Assembly: GCF_000632225.1 (NCBI RefSeq)
Contig: NZ_JFYV01000034.1
Location: 124,001-188,000, forward strand
Source: Sphingomonas sp. RIT328
Lineage (GTDB): Bacteria > Pseudomonadota > Alphaproteobacteria > Sphingomonadales > Sphingomonadaceae
Direction of reading: 5' to 3'
Length of the DNA stretch: 64,000 nt
The notes under the pieces were generated by a model, which was given only the letters and a program-made list of their open reading frames with translations, did not search any database and had not been told where the DNA came from. Below are positions 8,848-17,072 of this stretch, piece by piece (position 1 is the first letter of the stretch; each line of letters opens with the position of its first letter). Both the position numbers and the translations under genes were made by a program.

Positions 8848-10182
8848 ATGACCGTCACCACCCGTTTCGCCCCCTCGCCCACCGGCCTGCTGCACGTCGG
8901 CAACATCCGGGCGGCGCTGCACAATTGGCTGTTCGCGCGGCAGCAGTCGGGGCGGTTCGTGCTGCGCATCGACGATACCGATGCGGAGCGTTCGGAGGAA
9001 CGGTACGTCGCGGCGATCCGCGCCGATCTCGCCTGGCTCGGGCTGACGCCCGATGCCGAGGTGCGCCAGTCCGAGCGATTCGCGCTCTACCAGCAACGGT
9101 TCGACGCGCTCGTCGCCGCGGGGCGGATCTACCCCGCCTATGAGACGGCGCAAGAGCTCGACCTCAAGCGCAAGATCCTGCTCGGCCGCGGCCTGCCGCC
9201 GGTCTACGACCGCGCCGCGCTGACGATGGGCGACGCCGCGCGCGCCGCGCTGGAGGCGGAGGGCGTGCGGCCGCACTGGCGCTTCAAGCTCGATCATGAC
9301 GCGCCGATCGCCTGGGACGACCTGATCCGCGGGCCGCAGAGCTTCGATCCGCGCACGATGAGCGATCCCGTCGTCCGCCGCGCCGACGGCTCCTGGCTAT
9401 ATATGCTGCCCTCGGCGATCGACGATGCCGACCTCGGCATCAGCCATGTCGTCCGCGGCGAGGATCACGTCTCCAACACCGCGCTGCAATTGCAGATGTT
9501 CGCGGCGATGGACGCGGCGCCGCCGCGCTTCGCGCATGCCGCGCTGCTCACCGGCGCGGAAGGCAAATTGTCGAAGCGCCTCGGCTCGCTCGGCGTCGAT
9601 CATTTCCGCGCCGAGGGGATCGAGCCGCAGGCGGTGGTCGCCCTGCTCGCGCGGATCGGCACCAGCGATCCGGTCGAGCCCGTCGCCGACCCGGCGCCGC
9701 TGATCGCCGCCTTCGACTTCGCCCGCTTCGGCCGCGCGCCGGCGCGATTCGACGAGGGCGAGCTGGCGCAGCTCAACGCGCGGATCGTCCATCACCTGCC
9801 CTATGCGGCGGTCGCCGATCGATTGCCGACGGGCATGGGCGAGGCGGAATGGCAGGCGGTGCGGCCCAATCTGACCCGCGTCGCCGAAGCCGCGGACTGG
9901 TGGCAGGTGATCGAGGGGCCGATCGACGCGCCCGCGCAGGACGAGGCGACGCAAGCCTATCTCGCCGAGGCGGCCGCGGTCGCCGCGACGATCGACTGGT
10001 CGGGCGACGCCTGGCACGCGCTGACCAACGCGCTGAAGACGAGCAGCGGGCGCAAGGGCAAGGCCTTGTTCCTGCCGCTGCGCCAGGCGCTGACCGGGCG
10101 CGATCATGGCCCCGACATGGCGGCGCTGCTGCCGCTGATCGGCCGCGAGGCGGCGCTGGCGCGGCTGACCGCCGGACGCTGA
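8848..10182 (+). CDS. gltX: Glutamate--tRNA ligase
   Basis: Class I aminoacyl-tRNA synthetase charging tRNA-Glu, and probably tRNA-Gln for the GatCAB route, since alphaproteobacteria usually lack GlnRS. The HIGH motif is at residues 9-19 (PSPTGLLHVGN) and the KMSKS motif at 240-244 reads KLSKR. At 444 residues it is slightly short for GluRS. Many alphaproteobacteria carry two GltX copies, and this may be one of the pair; which tRNA it prefers cannot be read from sequence. The ATG at 8848 is followed at once by the conserved TVTTRFAPSPTG, so the longer open frame upstream is not needed. Confidence 0.93.
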   Translation: MTVTTRFAPSPTGLLHVGNIRAALHNWLFARQQSGRFVLRIDDTDAERSEERYVAAIRADLAWLGLTPDAEVRQSERFALYQQRFDALVAAGRIYPAYETAQELDLKRKILLGRGLPPVYDRAALTMGDAARAALEAEGVRPHWRFKLDHDAPIAWDDLIRGPQSFDPRTMSDPVVRRADGSWLYMLPSAIDDADLGISHVVRGEDHVSNTALQLQMFAAMDAAPPRFAHAALLTGAEGKLSKRLGSLGVDHFRAEGIEPQAVVALLARIGTSDPVEPVADPAPLIAAFDFARFGRAPARFDEGELAQLNARIVHHLPYAAVADRLPTGMGEAEWQAVRPNLTRVAEAADWWQVIEGPIDAPAQDEATQAYLAEAAAVAATIDWSGDAWHALTNALKTSSGRKGKALFLPLRQALTGRDHGPDMAALLPLIGREAALARLTAGR

Positions 10183-10225
10183 TCCCGTCGATGATCGAGC
10201 GTCCCGGCGATTCCGTCCCAGCCGC

Positions 10226-10253
10226 TTGACGTGGTGACGATACAACGTACCAT
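10226..10253 (+). promoter_or_regulatory. Candidate sigma-70 promoter for the TonB-like gene
   Basis: TTGACG (10226-10231) and TACCAT (10248-10253) are spaced by 16 bases, about 50 bases before the TonB-like start codon. The preceding gltX gene ends at 10182, so this would give the gene its own transcript. Confidence 0.45.
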
Positions 10254-10301
10254 CTCCGTACCTGCAGGAGAATGTTCGAGTCGCACCAGAGGAGACGGAC
10301 C

Positions 10302-10973
10302 ATGTACGCTGATCGCTACGCCCGCCCGACCCGCTTCAATCCCGGCGGCCTTACCGCCGCCGTGGCGATCAACGTGGCGCTCGTCGCCGCGCTGATGTTC
10401 GCCGGACCCAAGATCCTGCCCAATGGGCCTGAACATGTCCTGATCACCGACAATATCCCGATCGATCCGCCGCCGCCCGAACCACCGCTGCCACAGCCGC
10501 CCGCGCCGGCCGCCCGGGCGCCGGTGGAACGGATCGTTGCGCCGATCCCGCCGATCACCGTGCCGACCGAAGCCACCTTCACCACCAGCACCACCGAATC
10601 GCCGCCGGTCGCCGGCCCGCTCATCGGCACCGACCCCGGCCCCGCCACGCCCGCCGCCGATCCCGCGCCGCCGCTGCCGCCGCTGGTCGGTCCGCAGATC
10701 GATCCGCGCTATGCCGCGCAGTTCCAGCCGGTCTATCCCGCCGCCGAACGCCGCGCCAATCACGACGGCCGGGTGACGGTACGCGTGCTGGTCGGCACCG
10801 ACGGCCGGGTCAAGCAGATCGAGCGGGTCAACGCGACCAGCGACGCCTTCTGGCAGGCGACGATGGAGCGGGCGACGCGGGCGTGGCGCTTCACCCCGGC
10901 GACGCGCGGCGGCGTGCCGGTCGAGGCGTGGCGATCGCTGACGCTGACCTTCCGCATGGAGGATGCCGACTGA
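10302..10973 (+). CDS. TonB-family energy transducer
   Basis: A 223-residue envelope protein with one membrane helix (about residues 14-35), then a proline-rich periplasmic stretch (IDPPPPEPPLPQPPAP) and a C-terminal TonB domain with YPAAERRANHDGRVTVRVLV, DGRVKQIE and AWRFTPATRGGVPVEAW. Such proteins couple ExbBD-driven proton flow to TonB-dependent receptors. No exbB, exbD or receptor gene is nearby. I chose ATG 10302, with GGAG seven bases upstream; another ATG at 10272 is in frame but its ribosome site is too close. Confidence 0.85.
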   Translation: MYADRYARPTRFNPGGLTAAVAINVALVAALMFAGPKILPNGPEHVLITDNIPIDPPPPEPPLPQPPAPAARAPVERIVAPIPPITVPTEATFTTSTTESPPVAGPLIGTDPGPATPAADPAPPLPPLVGPQIDPRYAAQFQPVYPAAERRANHDGRVTVRVLVGTDGRVKQIERVNATSDAFWQATMERATRAWRFTPATRGGVPVEAWRSLTLTFRMEDAD

Positions 10974-11028
10974 GGCACGACGGCGGGAAGGGCTGGCTTC
11001 GCGGCGACGCGTTTCCTATCTTCCCGCC

Positions 11029-11376
11029 ATGCAGTTCTTTCGCCGCTTCTCGCCGCTCCACGCCTTTCGCGACCTGCGCTTCTTCCTGTCGCAGCGCGAA
11101 CCGCGCGACCTGGGGTTCCTGGTGGCGGCGATGGCGATCACCGGCTTCTTCGTCTACGCCTTCATGCGCAACGATATCCCGCCCGAGCCCTATCAGCCCA
11201 ACATCATCTACTTCAAGAATTACGCTGCCAACCGCACCGACGCGCAGATCAAGGCGCAGCAGGCGCTCGACAAGGTCGATCAGGACAAGAGAATCGCCGC
11301 GCAAAAGGCGCGCGAGGAAAAATTGCGCAGCCAGTTCAAGTCGGTCGACGACGCGATGACCAAGTGGGGGCTGTAA
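11029..11376 (+). CDS. Single-pass membrane protein, hypothetical
   Basis: A 115-residue protein that begins MQFFRRFSPLHAFRDLRFFL, has one membrane helix (GFLVAAMAITGFFVYAFM, about residues 29-46), and ends in a charged helical tail rich in Lys, Gln, Ala and Glu. I do not recognise a named domain. Its end overlaps ribD by 13 bases, so it is translated together with the riboflavin operon, but nothing in it points to flavin chemistry. Confidence 0.65.
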   Translation: MQFFRRFSPLHAFRDLRFFLSQREPRDLGFLVAAMAITGFFVYAFMRNDIPPEPYQPNIIYFKNYAANRTDAQIKAQQALDKVDQDKRIAAQKAREEKLRSQFKSVDDAMTKWGL

Positions 11377-12419
11377 CCGCCACATCGGACGACCGGCGCT
11401 GGATGGCGGCGGCGCTCGCGCTGGCCGAGCGGACGCGCGGGCGCACCGCGCCCAACCCCAATGTCGGCTGCGTCCTCGTCGCGGCCGGGCGCGTCGTCGG
11501 GCGCGGCTGGACGCAGCCCGGCGGCCGTCCGCATGCCGAGGCGATGGCGCTCGCCGCGGCGGGGCCGGCGGCGCGCGGCGGTTGCGCCTATGTCACGCTC
11601 GAACCCTGCGCGCATGTCTCGCCGCGCGGTCCCGCCTGTGCCGACCTGCTGATCGCCGCCGGGGTGGCGCGCGTCGTGATTGCCCTGCGCGACCCCGATC
11701 CGCGGACCGACGGCAGCGGCATCGCCCGGCTGCGCGCCGCCGGCATTACCGTCGTCACCGATGTCGCCGGCGACGCGGCACGGCGGAGCATGGTCGGCTT
11801 TCTCACCCGCCGCGAACGGTCGCGCCCGTCGGTGACGCTCAAGCTCGCCACCTCCCTCGACGGACAAATCGCCCTGCCCGACGGCAGCAGCCGCTGGATC
11901 ACCGGCGCGGCGGCGCGCGCGCACGTCCACCTCGAACGCAGCCGCCACGATGCGATCCTCGTGGGCCGCGGAACGTGGGAGGCGGACGCGCCGCGCCTCG
12001 ACGTGCGGCTGCCGGGGCTGTCCGATCGCAGCCCGATGCGGGCGGTCCTGTCGACCCGCCCTCCCCCTTCCGCGTCTGCGGCGCTCCCTTCCTCTCTCAT
12101 TGGGAGAGGGAATGACCCACAGGGGGCGCGCGACCCGCTGTGGATCGACTCGCCCGCGGGTATCGCCACCCTCCCCGCCGACCATGTCTTCGTCGAGGGC
12201 GGTGCGGCGACCGCCGCCGCCTTCCTGCGCGCCGACCTCGTCGACCGGCTGCTGCTCTATCGCGCGCCGATCCTGATCGGCGCGGGCAAGGCGGCGATCG
12301 GCGACTTCGGCCTCGGGGATCTCGCCGCGGCGCACGGGCGCTGGCGGCTGCTCGATGCGCGCGACCTTGGCACCGACCGTCTCGAGGTCTACGAGCGCAC
12401 CCCATGTTCACCGGCATAG
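11364..12419 (+). CDS. ribD: Bifunctional pyrimidine deaminase/reductase of riboflavin synthesis
   Basis: Catalyses the second and third steps of riboflavin synthesis. The N-terminal deaminase has the zinc site HAEA (57-60) and PCAHVSPRGPAC (81-92). The C-terminal reductase has TLKLATSLDGQIA and ends FVEGGAATAAAFL...APILIGAGK. The start is GTG at 11364, overlapping the upstream gene. Residues about 233-257, between VLST and LWIDSP, form a low-complexity insert absent from the usual fold and matching an intergenic palindrome at DNA level (12060-12134). It is in frame and the domain continues normally afterwards. First of four rib genes on this strand. Confidence 0.93.
   Translation: MGAVTATSDDRRWMAAALALAERTRGRTAPNPNVGCVLVAAGRVVGRGWTQPGGRPHAEAMALAAAGPAARGGCAYVTLEPCAHVSPRGPACADLLIAAGVARVVIALRDPDPRTDGSGIARLRAAGITVVTDVAGDAARRSMVGFLTRRERSRPSVTLKLATSLDGQIALPDGSSRWITGAAARAHVHLERSRHDAILVGRGTWEADAPRLDVRLPGLSDRSPMRAVLSTRPPPSASAALPSSLIGRGNDPQGARDPLWIDSPAGIATLPADHVFVEGGAATAAAFLRADLVDRLLLYRAPILIGAGKAAIGDFGLGDLAAAHGRWRLLDARDLGTDRLEVYERTPCSPA
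12060..12134. repeat. Repeat-like palindromic insert inside ribD
   Basis: This stretch encodes the extra residues of RibD and contains TTCCTCTCTC-ATT-GGGAGAGGGAA, an imperfect hairpin preceded by CCCTCCCCCTTCCG. The same opening, CCCTCCCCCTTCCGGCGCTG, recurs in the polA-flippase gap at 28240. I read it as a short intergenic repeat that landed in frame in the reductase domain. Confidence 0.55.
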
Positions 12420-13009
12420 TCTCCGACATCGGCACCATCGAAGCGGTCGAGGCGCGCGGCGATACGCGCATCCGCATCGCCACCGCCTATGACACCGCCG
12501 GGATCGATCTCGGCGCGTCGATCGCCTGTTCAGGCGTGTGCCTGACCGTGATCGACACAGGCCCCGGCTGGTTCGCGGTCCAGGTGTCGGGCGAGACGAT
12601 CGCCCGCACCGCCCGCGACCAGTGGACGCAGGGCCGCCGCCTCAACCTCGAACGCGCGATGAAGCTCGGCGACGAACTCGGCGGGCATATCGTCACCGGC
12701 CATGTCGACGGCATCGCCGATACGATCGCGATCACGCCCGAGGGCGATTCGCACCGCGTCGTCTTCGCTCTGCCCGCGGCGCTCGCCCCCTTCGTCGCCA
12801 CCAAGGGTTCGATCACGATCGACGGCGTCTCGCTCACCGTCAACGGCGTCGAGGATGACGGCGCGACGACGCGATTCTGGGTCAATATCATTCCGCATAC
12901 GCAGGCGGTCACCACGCTCGGCGGCCTTGCCGAGGGGCAGGCGGTCAATATCGAGATCGACGTGCTCGCCCGCTATCTGCAACGCATGGAGCATTATCGT
13001 GGCCGCTAA
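12404..13009 (+). CDS. ribE: Riboflavin synthase, alpha subunit
   Basis: Dismutates two 6,7-dimethyl-8-ribityllumazine molecules to riboflavin and a pyrimidine. The 201-residue protein shows the two tandem barrel repeats of the family: MFTGIVSDIGTIEA with CSGVCLTV in the first, and VATKGSITIDGVSLTVNG in the second, ending in the trimerisation tail IDVLARYLQRM. The ATG overlaps the end of ribD by 16 bases and its stop overlaps ribBX by 11, so it is embedded in the rib operon. Confidence 0.95.
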   Translation: MFTGIVSDIGTIEAVEARGDTRIRIATAYDTAGIDLGASIACSGVCLTVIDTGPGWFAVQVSGETIARTARDQWTQGRRLNLERAMKLGDELGGHIVTGHVDGIADTIAITPEGDSHRVVFALPAALAPFVATKGSITIDGVSLTVNGVEDDGATTRFWVNIIPHTQAVTTLGGLAEGQAVNIEIDVLARYLQRMEHYRGR

Positions 13010-14138
13010 AGCCGAACTCGGACGCCTTCGCCACGCGTTCCTGTCGTCGCCCGAGGAGATCATCGACGAGGCGCGCAACGGCCGCATGTTCATCCTCGTC
13101 GACGACGAGGATCGCGAGAACGAGGGCGACCTCGTCGTGCCGGCACAGATGGCGACGCCCGAGAAGATCAACTTCATGGCCAAGCACGGCCGCGGCCTGA
13201 TCTGCCTCGCGCTGACCAAGCAGCGCGTCGACGAACTCGGCCTGACGCTGATGAGCCGCAATAACGGCACGCGCTACGAGACCGCCTTCACCACCTCGAT
13301 CGAGGCGCGCGACGGCGTGACGACCGGCATCTCCGCCGCCGACCGCGCCCGCACCATCGCCGTGGCGATCGATTCGTCGAAGAGCCGCGACGAGATCGTC
13401 ACCCCCGGCCACGTCTTCCCACTGGTCGCGCGCGACGGCGGCGTGCTGGTGCGCACCGGCCATACCGAGGCGGCGGTCGACGTGTCGCGGCTCGCCGGCC
13501 TCAACCCCTCGGGCGTGATCTGCGAGATCATGAACGAGGACGGGACGATGGCGCGGTTGGACGACCTCGTCACCTTCGCGCAATTCCACAACCTCAAGAT
13601 CGGCACGATCCGCGACCTGATCGCCTATCGCCGCCGCTACGACCATCTCGTCGAGAAGCGCGCCGAGGCGCGGTTCACCAGCGAATGGGGCGGCGAATGG
13701 ACCGCACTCACCTTCTGGAACAAGGCGACGGGCACCGAACAGATCGCGCTGGTCAAGGGCAGGGTCGATCCCGCCAAGCCGACCCTCGTGCGGATGCATG
13801 CGCTCTCGCCCTTTGCCGACATCTTCGGCGAGGGCGGCGGCCGCGCCGGGCTGCTGCGCCGGTCGATGGAGATCATTGCGGAGGAAGGCGCCGGCGTGAT
13901 CGTCGTCATCAACCGCCCGCGCGCCGACCAGTTCACCGTCGCGCTCCAGGCGCGCGCCGGCACGCTGCCGGCTGCGGACATGGAGGAATTGCGCGACTAT
14001 GGCGTCGGCGCGATGATCCTGACCGAGCTCGGCGTCGAAGAGATGGTGCTGCTCACCAACACCCACCACACGCTCATCGGGCTCGACGGCTACGGCCTGT
14101 CGATCGTCGGCGAACGTGCCATCGAATCGGACGACTGA
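12999..14138 (+). CDS. ribB: 3,4-Dihydroxy-2-butanone 4-phosphate synthase with degenerate RibA domain (RibBX)
   Basis: The N-terminal half forms the four-carbon precursor of the lumazine from ribulose 5-phosphate. [11 protein letters not shown] (35-45) and [16 protein letters not shown] are the RibB signatures. The C-terminal half (about 210-379) has the outline of GTP cyclohydrolase II but lacks the zinc cysteines and the EGRGIG-type GTP loop: where C-x2-G-x8-C-x-C is expected it reads [17 protein letters not shown]. It therefore cannot be a working RibA. This matches the RibBX variant known in proteobacteria, and a separate RibA should exist elsewhere. Start is GTG 12999, overlapping ribE. 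Confidence 0.9.
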   Translation: MAAKAELGRLRHAFLSSPEEIIDEARNGRMFILVDDEDRENEGDLVVPAQMATPEKINFMAKHGRGLICLALTKQRVDELGLTLMSRNNGTRYETAFTTSIEARDGVTTGISAADRARTIAVAIDSSKSRDEIVTPGHVFPLVARDGGVLVRTGHTEAAVDVSRLAGLNPSGVICEIMNEDGTMARLDDLVTFAQFHNLKIGTIRDLIAYRRRYDHLVEKRAEARFTSEWGGEWTALTFWNKATGTEQIALVKGRVDPAKPTLVRMHALSPFADIFGEGGGRAGLLRRSMEIIAEEGAGVIVVINRPRADQFTVALQARAGTLPAADMEELRDYGVGAMILTELGVEEMVLLTNTHHTLIGLDGYGLSIVGERAIESDD

Positions 14139-14139
14139 C

Positions 14140-14559
14140 ATGGCGCATATCCTCATCGTCGAAGCGCGCTTCTACGATCATCTCAACGACATGCTGCTCG
14201 CCGGCGCGCGTGCGGCGATCGAGGCGGCAGGGCATAGTCACGAGACGGTGACGGTCCCCGGCGCGCTCGAAGTGCCGGGCGCGATCGCGCTCGCCTCCGA
14301 CACCGACCGGTTCGACGCCTTCGTCGCGCTCGGCGTCGTGATCCGCGGCGAGACCTATCATTTCGAGATCGTCTCCAACGAAAGCGCGCGCGGCATCATG
14401 GCGCTGACGCTCGACGGACTGGCGATCGGCAACGGCATCCTCACCACCGAGACCGAGGCGCAGGCGATCGTCCGCGCCGACCCCGCCCAGCTCGACAAGG
14501 GCGCAGGCGCGGCGCAGGCGGCGCTGACGATGCTGGCGCTGCGCGACCGGCTGGGGTGA
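14140..14559 (+). CDS. ribH: 6,7-Dimethyl-8-ribityllumazine synthase
   Basis: Condenses the RibB product with the RibD product to form lumazine, the substrate of RibE. The 139-residue protein has the family landmarks [36 protein letters not shown] and the late GNGILTTET. The ATG at 14140 begins one base after the ribBX stop. With ribD, ribE and ribBX it makes a nearly complete pathway, missing only GTP cyclohydrolase II and the phosphatase. No nusB follows, unlike many bacteria. Confidence 0.95.
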   Translation: MAHILIVEARFYDHLNDMLLAGARAAIEAAGHSHETVTVPGALEVPGAIALASDTDRFDAFVALGVVIRGETYHFEIVSNESARGIMALTLDGLAIGNGILTTETEAQAIVRADPAQLDKGAGAAQAALTMLALRDRLG

Positions 14560-14939
14560 TCGCTTAGGGTCACGCAGAGGCGCGAACGGGTACGCCTGCC
14601 GCGAGGGTCTCTTTCGCCGGCGGGCGAGATGCGGATGCCCGCCCTTCGACAAGCTCAGGGCTAACGGGAGGGAGAGCGGGAGGCGAACCCCTTCCGCTTG
14701 CAGCTCACTGGCGAGCGATCTCCCCCGCCCCATCCGTTCGTGCTGAGCCTGTCGAAGCACATTTCGCCCCACGTCGCCGGCCGGCTCAAGCCTTGCCATA
14801 GCCCGAACCCCTCCGCGTCCTCCGCGCCTCCGCGCGAGCGCCACAAAAAAGACCCGGTACGTCGCCGCACCGGGTCAGGGTCGTCCGCAGGAGGAACGTC
14901 GTGGGGAGCGGAGGTCTGCGGCCCCCGCGCCCGATAGGA
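14560..14939. repeat. Intergenic stretch of mixed repeats (families B and C)
   Basis: No gene is visible here. From left to right it holds a CACGCAGAGGCGCG fragment of family C, a family B inverted pair (CCCTTCGACAAGCTCAGGG at 14642 and GCTGAGCCTGTCGAAG at 14743-14758), and a family C run CCTCCGCGCCTCCGCG (about 14818-14833). It then contains the minus-strand terminator of amtB at 14845-14876. Confidence 0.7.
14845..14876 (-). terminator. Rho-independent terminator of glnK-amtB
   Basis: GACCCGGT (14851-14858) and ACCGGGTC (14869-14876) pair perfectly. On the minus strand the stem is followed by six T residues (A run at 14845-14850). It lies about 65 bases after the amtB stop codon. Confidence 0.9.
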
Positions 14940-16307
14940 TCAATTATAGGCGCGTTCGCCATGCTCGCCGAGGTCGAGGCCTTCCTGCTCGACTTCGGGA
15001 GCGACGCGCAGCCCGGTCACCGCCTTGGCGATCAGGATCGCGATCACCGTGCCGATCGACGCCCAGATCACGGTGGTCACCACCGCCTCGATCTGGACGA
15101 GCAGCTTGGCGCCCATCGCATAATCCGCCGCGCCGGGTCCGCCGAGCGACGGCGCATAGACGATGCCGGTGCCGATCGCGCCGATCATGCCGCCGACGCC
15201 ATGGACGCCGAAGGCATCGAGCGCATCGTCATAGCCGAGCCGCGGCTTGAGCACCGACACCGCGAAGAAGCAGACCACCGAGGCGACCGCGCCGAGCACG
15301 ATCGCGCCGAACGGCCCCGAATTGCCCGCCGCCGGCGTCACCGCGACGAGGCCGGCGATGATGCCCGAGCAAAAGCCCAGCGCCGAACCCTTGTGGCCGC
15401 GGGCGCGCTCGACCAGCATCCAGAACAGGCCGCCCGATGCGGTGGCGACGAAGGTGTTGAGCATCGCCAGCGCCGCCGAGCCATTGGCTTCCAGCGCCGA
15501 GCCGGCGTTGAAGCCGAACCAGCCGACCCACAGCAGGCCGGTGCCGACGCCGGTCAGGGTCAGCGAATGCGGTGGCATCGGCGTGGTCGGATAGCCCATC
15601 CGCTTGCCGAGCATGATCGACGCGACCAGCGCCGAGACGCCGGCGTTGATGTGCACCACCGTTCCGCCGGCGAAATCGAGCGCGCCCAGCTTGAAGAACA
15701 CGCCCGACGACGCCCAGACCATGTGTGCGATCGGAAAATAGACGATCGTCAGCCACACCGCGCCGAACACCATCACCGCGGAAAACTTCATCCGCTCGAC
15801 CACCGATCCCAGCACCAGCGCGACGGTGATCGCGGCGAAGGTCATCTGGAAGCAGATGAAGACATATTCGGGGATCTCGACACCGGCGGTGAACGTCGCC
15901 GCCTGCGACGCCGAGGTAACGCCGCTCAGGAACGCCTTGTCGAAGCTGCCGATGAAGTTGGTGAGAAAGCCGCCGCCCGCCAGATCCGGACCGAAGGCGA
16001 GGGTGTAGCCGTACATCACCCACAACAGCATCGCGAGGCAGGCGACCGCGCCGATCTGCGTCATCGTCGACAGCATGTTCTTGGCGCGGGTGAGGCCGCC
16101 GTAGAACAGCGCGAGGCCGGGCAGGATCATCATCATGACGAGGACCGTCGAGGTCATCATCCAGGCGGTATCGCCCTTGTTGACGGTCGCCGCGGTCTTG
16201 GCGGCGGCGGGGGCCTGCAGCGCGGCATCCTGCGCCCAGGCGGGCAGTGCGGCGAACGCAAGGGCGGTCAGCCCCGCGGCGCCGGCGATCTTCACAGCGT
16301 GTTTCAT
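14940..16307 (-). CDS. amtB: Ammonium transporter
   Basis: A 455-residue inner-membrane Amt/Rh channel with an N-terminal signal peptide (ending PAWAQ) and eleven predicted helices. The pore twin histidines are visible in VVHINAGVSALV and VHGVGGMIGAIG; FNAGSALEANGSAALAMLNT is a family signature. A GTG at 16322 overlaps the glnK stop, and ATGs occur at 16313 and 16307; I prefer 16307 because AGGGGG lies six bases before it and the signal peptide begins there. Paired with glnK, it imports or retains ammonium under nitrogen limitation and is blocked by GlnK when nitrogen returns. Confidence 0.94.
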   Translation of the reverse strand: MKHAVKIAGAAGLTALAFAALPAWAQDAALQAPAAAKTAATVNKGDTAWMMTSTVLVMMMILPGLALFYGGLTRAKNMLSTMTQIGAVACLAMLLWVMYGYTLAFGPDLAGGGFLTNFIGSFDKAFLSGVTSASQAATFTAGVEIPEYVFICFQMTFAAITVALVLGSVVERMKFSAVMVFGAVWLTIVYFPIAHMVWASSGVFFKLGALDFAGGTVVHINAGVSALVASIMLGKRMGYPTTPMPPHSLTLTGVGTGLLWVGWFGFNAGSALEANGSAALAMLNTFVATASGGLFWMLVERARGHKGSALGFCSGIIAGLVAVTPAAGNSGPFGAIVLGAVASVVCFFAVSVLKPRLGYDDALDAFGVHGVGGMIGAIGTGIVYAPSLGGPGAADYAMGAKLLVQIEAVVTTVIWASIGTVIAILIAKAVTGLRVAPEVEQEGLDLGEHGERAYN

Positions 16308-16318
16308 CTCCATCCCCC

Positions 16319-16657
16319 TCACAGCGCCGAATCGTCGGTTTCGCCGGTGCGGATGCGCACCGCCTGACCGACGTCGAGCACGAAGATCTTGCCGTCGCCG
16401 ATCGCGCCGGTGTTCGCCGAAGCCTGCACCGCCTCGACCACCCGGTCGGCGAGGTCGGCCGCGCAGACCACCTCGATCTTGATCTTGGGCACCATGTTGG
16501 TGCTGTATTCGGCACCGCGGTAGATTTCAGTCTGGCCCTTCTGCCGGCCGAACCCCTTGACCTCGGTCACCGTCATCCCCGCGACCCCCAACGAGGTGAG
16601 CGCTTCCCTCACCTCGTCGAGCTTGAACGGTTTGATGATCGCAATGATCAGCTTCAT
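16319..16657 (-). CDS. glnK: Nitrogen regulatory protein P-II
   Basis: A 112-residue trimeric signal protein that binds ATP, ADP and 2-oxoglutarate and is modified by uridylylation. It begins MKLIIAIIKPFKLDEVREAL. The T-loop reads YRGAEYST (46-53), with Tyr51 as the modified residue, and the C-terminal signature is TGAIGDGKIFV. The start at 16657 follows an AGGG-rich ribosome site. Located directly before amtB under a probable sigma-54 promoter, it is the GlnK paralogue that gates the ammonium channel. Confidence 0.95.
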   Translation of the reverse strand: MKLIIAIIKPFKLDEVREALTSLGVAGMTVTEVKGFGRQKGQTEIYRGAEYSTNMVPKIKIEVVCAADLADRVVEAVQASANTGAIGDGKIFVLDVGQAVRIRTGETDDSAL

Positions 16658-16688
16658 CCCTGCCCCCTCGATTGTCCGAAGCAGGCAT

Positions 16689-16704
16689 CGCAACGATCAT
16701 GCCA
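16689..16704 (-). promoter_or_regulatory. Sigma-54 promoter of glnK-amtB
   Basis: On the minus strand the sequence TGGCATGATCGTTGCG has GG and GC separated by exactly ten bases, the -24/-12 pattern. Transcription would start near 16679, about 20 bases before the glnK ATG. Nitrogen control through NtrC is expected; I found no convincing NtrC site. Confidence 0.7.
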
Positions 16705-16719
16705 TTTCCATGATCGTTG
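16691..16719. promoter_or_regulatory. Perfect inverted repeat overlapping the sigma-54 promoter
   Basis: CAACGATCAT (16691-16700) and ATGATCGTTG (16710-16719) are perfect ten-base arms with a nine-base centre. One arm lies over the region between the -24 and -12 boxes. It could be an operator or an upstream DNA-bending site; it lies outside the expected message, so it is not an mRNA hairpin. Confidence 0.55.
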
Positions 16720-16790
16720 CTTTCCAAACGATTTATGTTTGTCGGAGCAGCCTATCGCGACAGATTATTGTGCAGCTGCGAACATCTGCC

Positions 16791-16997
16791 TCAAATTTGG
16801 GCAGCATCGACGATCGTCTGCGCGGCCGTCAGATCGTCCCCATCCACCATCACCCGCACGGGAATGAGGAGATAGCTGCCATCGGCGATGCTCGCCCCGC
16901 CGTCAAAGGCGATCGCGTCGATCCCTTCGGCATCGAGTCGCCCGACGATGATGTTGGCAAGGTTACGATCGTAACGACCCAGTTCGACGAGGCTCAT
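16791..16997 (-). CDS. DUF2007 family small protein
   Basis: A 68-residue protein, MSLVELGRYDRNLANIIVGR..., with the ferredoxin-like DUF2007 pattern: an N-terminal strand, LANIIVGRLDAEGIDAIAFDGG, then LIPVRVMVDGDDLTAAQTIV. Members are often called putative signal-transducing proteins, and their partner is unknown. It stands alone upstream of glnK on the same strand. The ATG is preceded by GAAGGAGAAG, a good ribosome site. Confidence 0.7.
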   Translation of the reverse strand: MSLVELGRYDRNLANIIVGRLDAEGIDAIAFDGGASIADGSYLLIPVRVMVDGDDLTAAQTIVDAAQI

Positions 16998-17036
16998 CGA
17001 CTTCTCCTTCTCGTTGGCCGACTTGGCAGCGGCGCG

Positions 17037-17066
17037 TTGACCCGGGGGCGGGGGCGACCTTATCGT
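17037..17066 (+). promoter_or_regulatory. Candidate promoter of ccdA (leaderless)
   Basis: TTGACC (17037-17042) and TATCGT (17061-17066) are 18 bases apart. The ATG of ccdA is only six bases beyond the -10 box, so transcription would start at or next to the start codon. There is no Shine-Dalgarno sequence before the ATG. Confidence 0.5.
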
Positions 17067-17072
17067 TCCATT

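Noticed and set aside
10974-11363. FMN riboswitch in front of the rib operon
   Set aside because: The space before ribD is occupied by a coding gene and I found none of the conserved RFN-element blocks.
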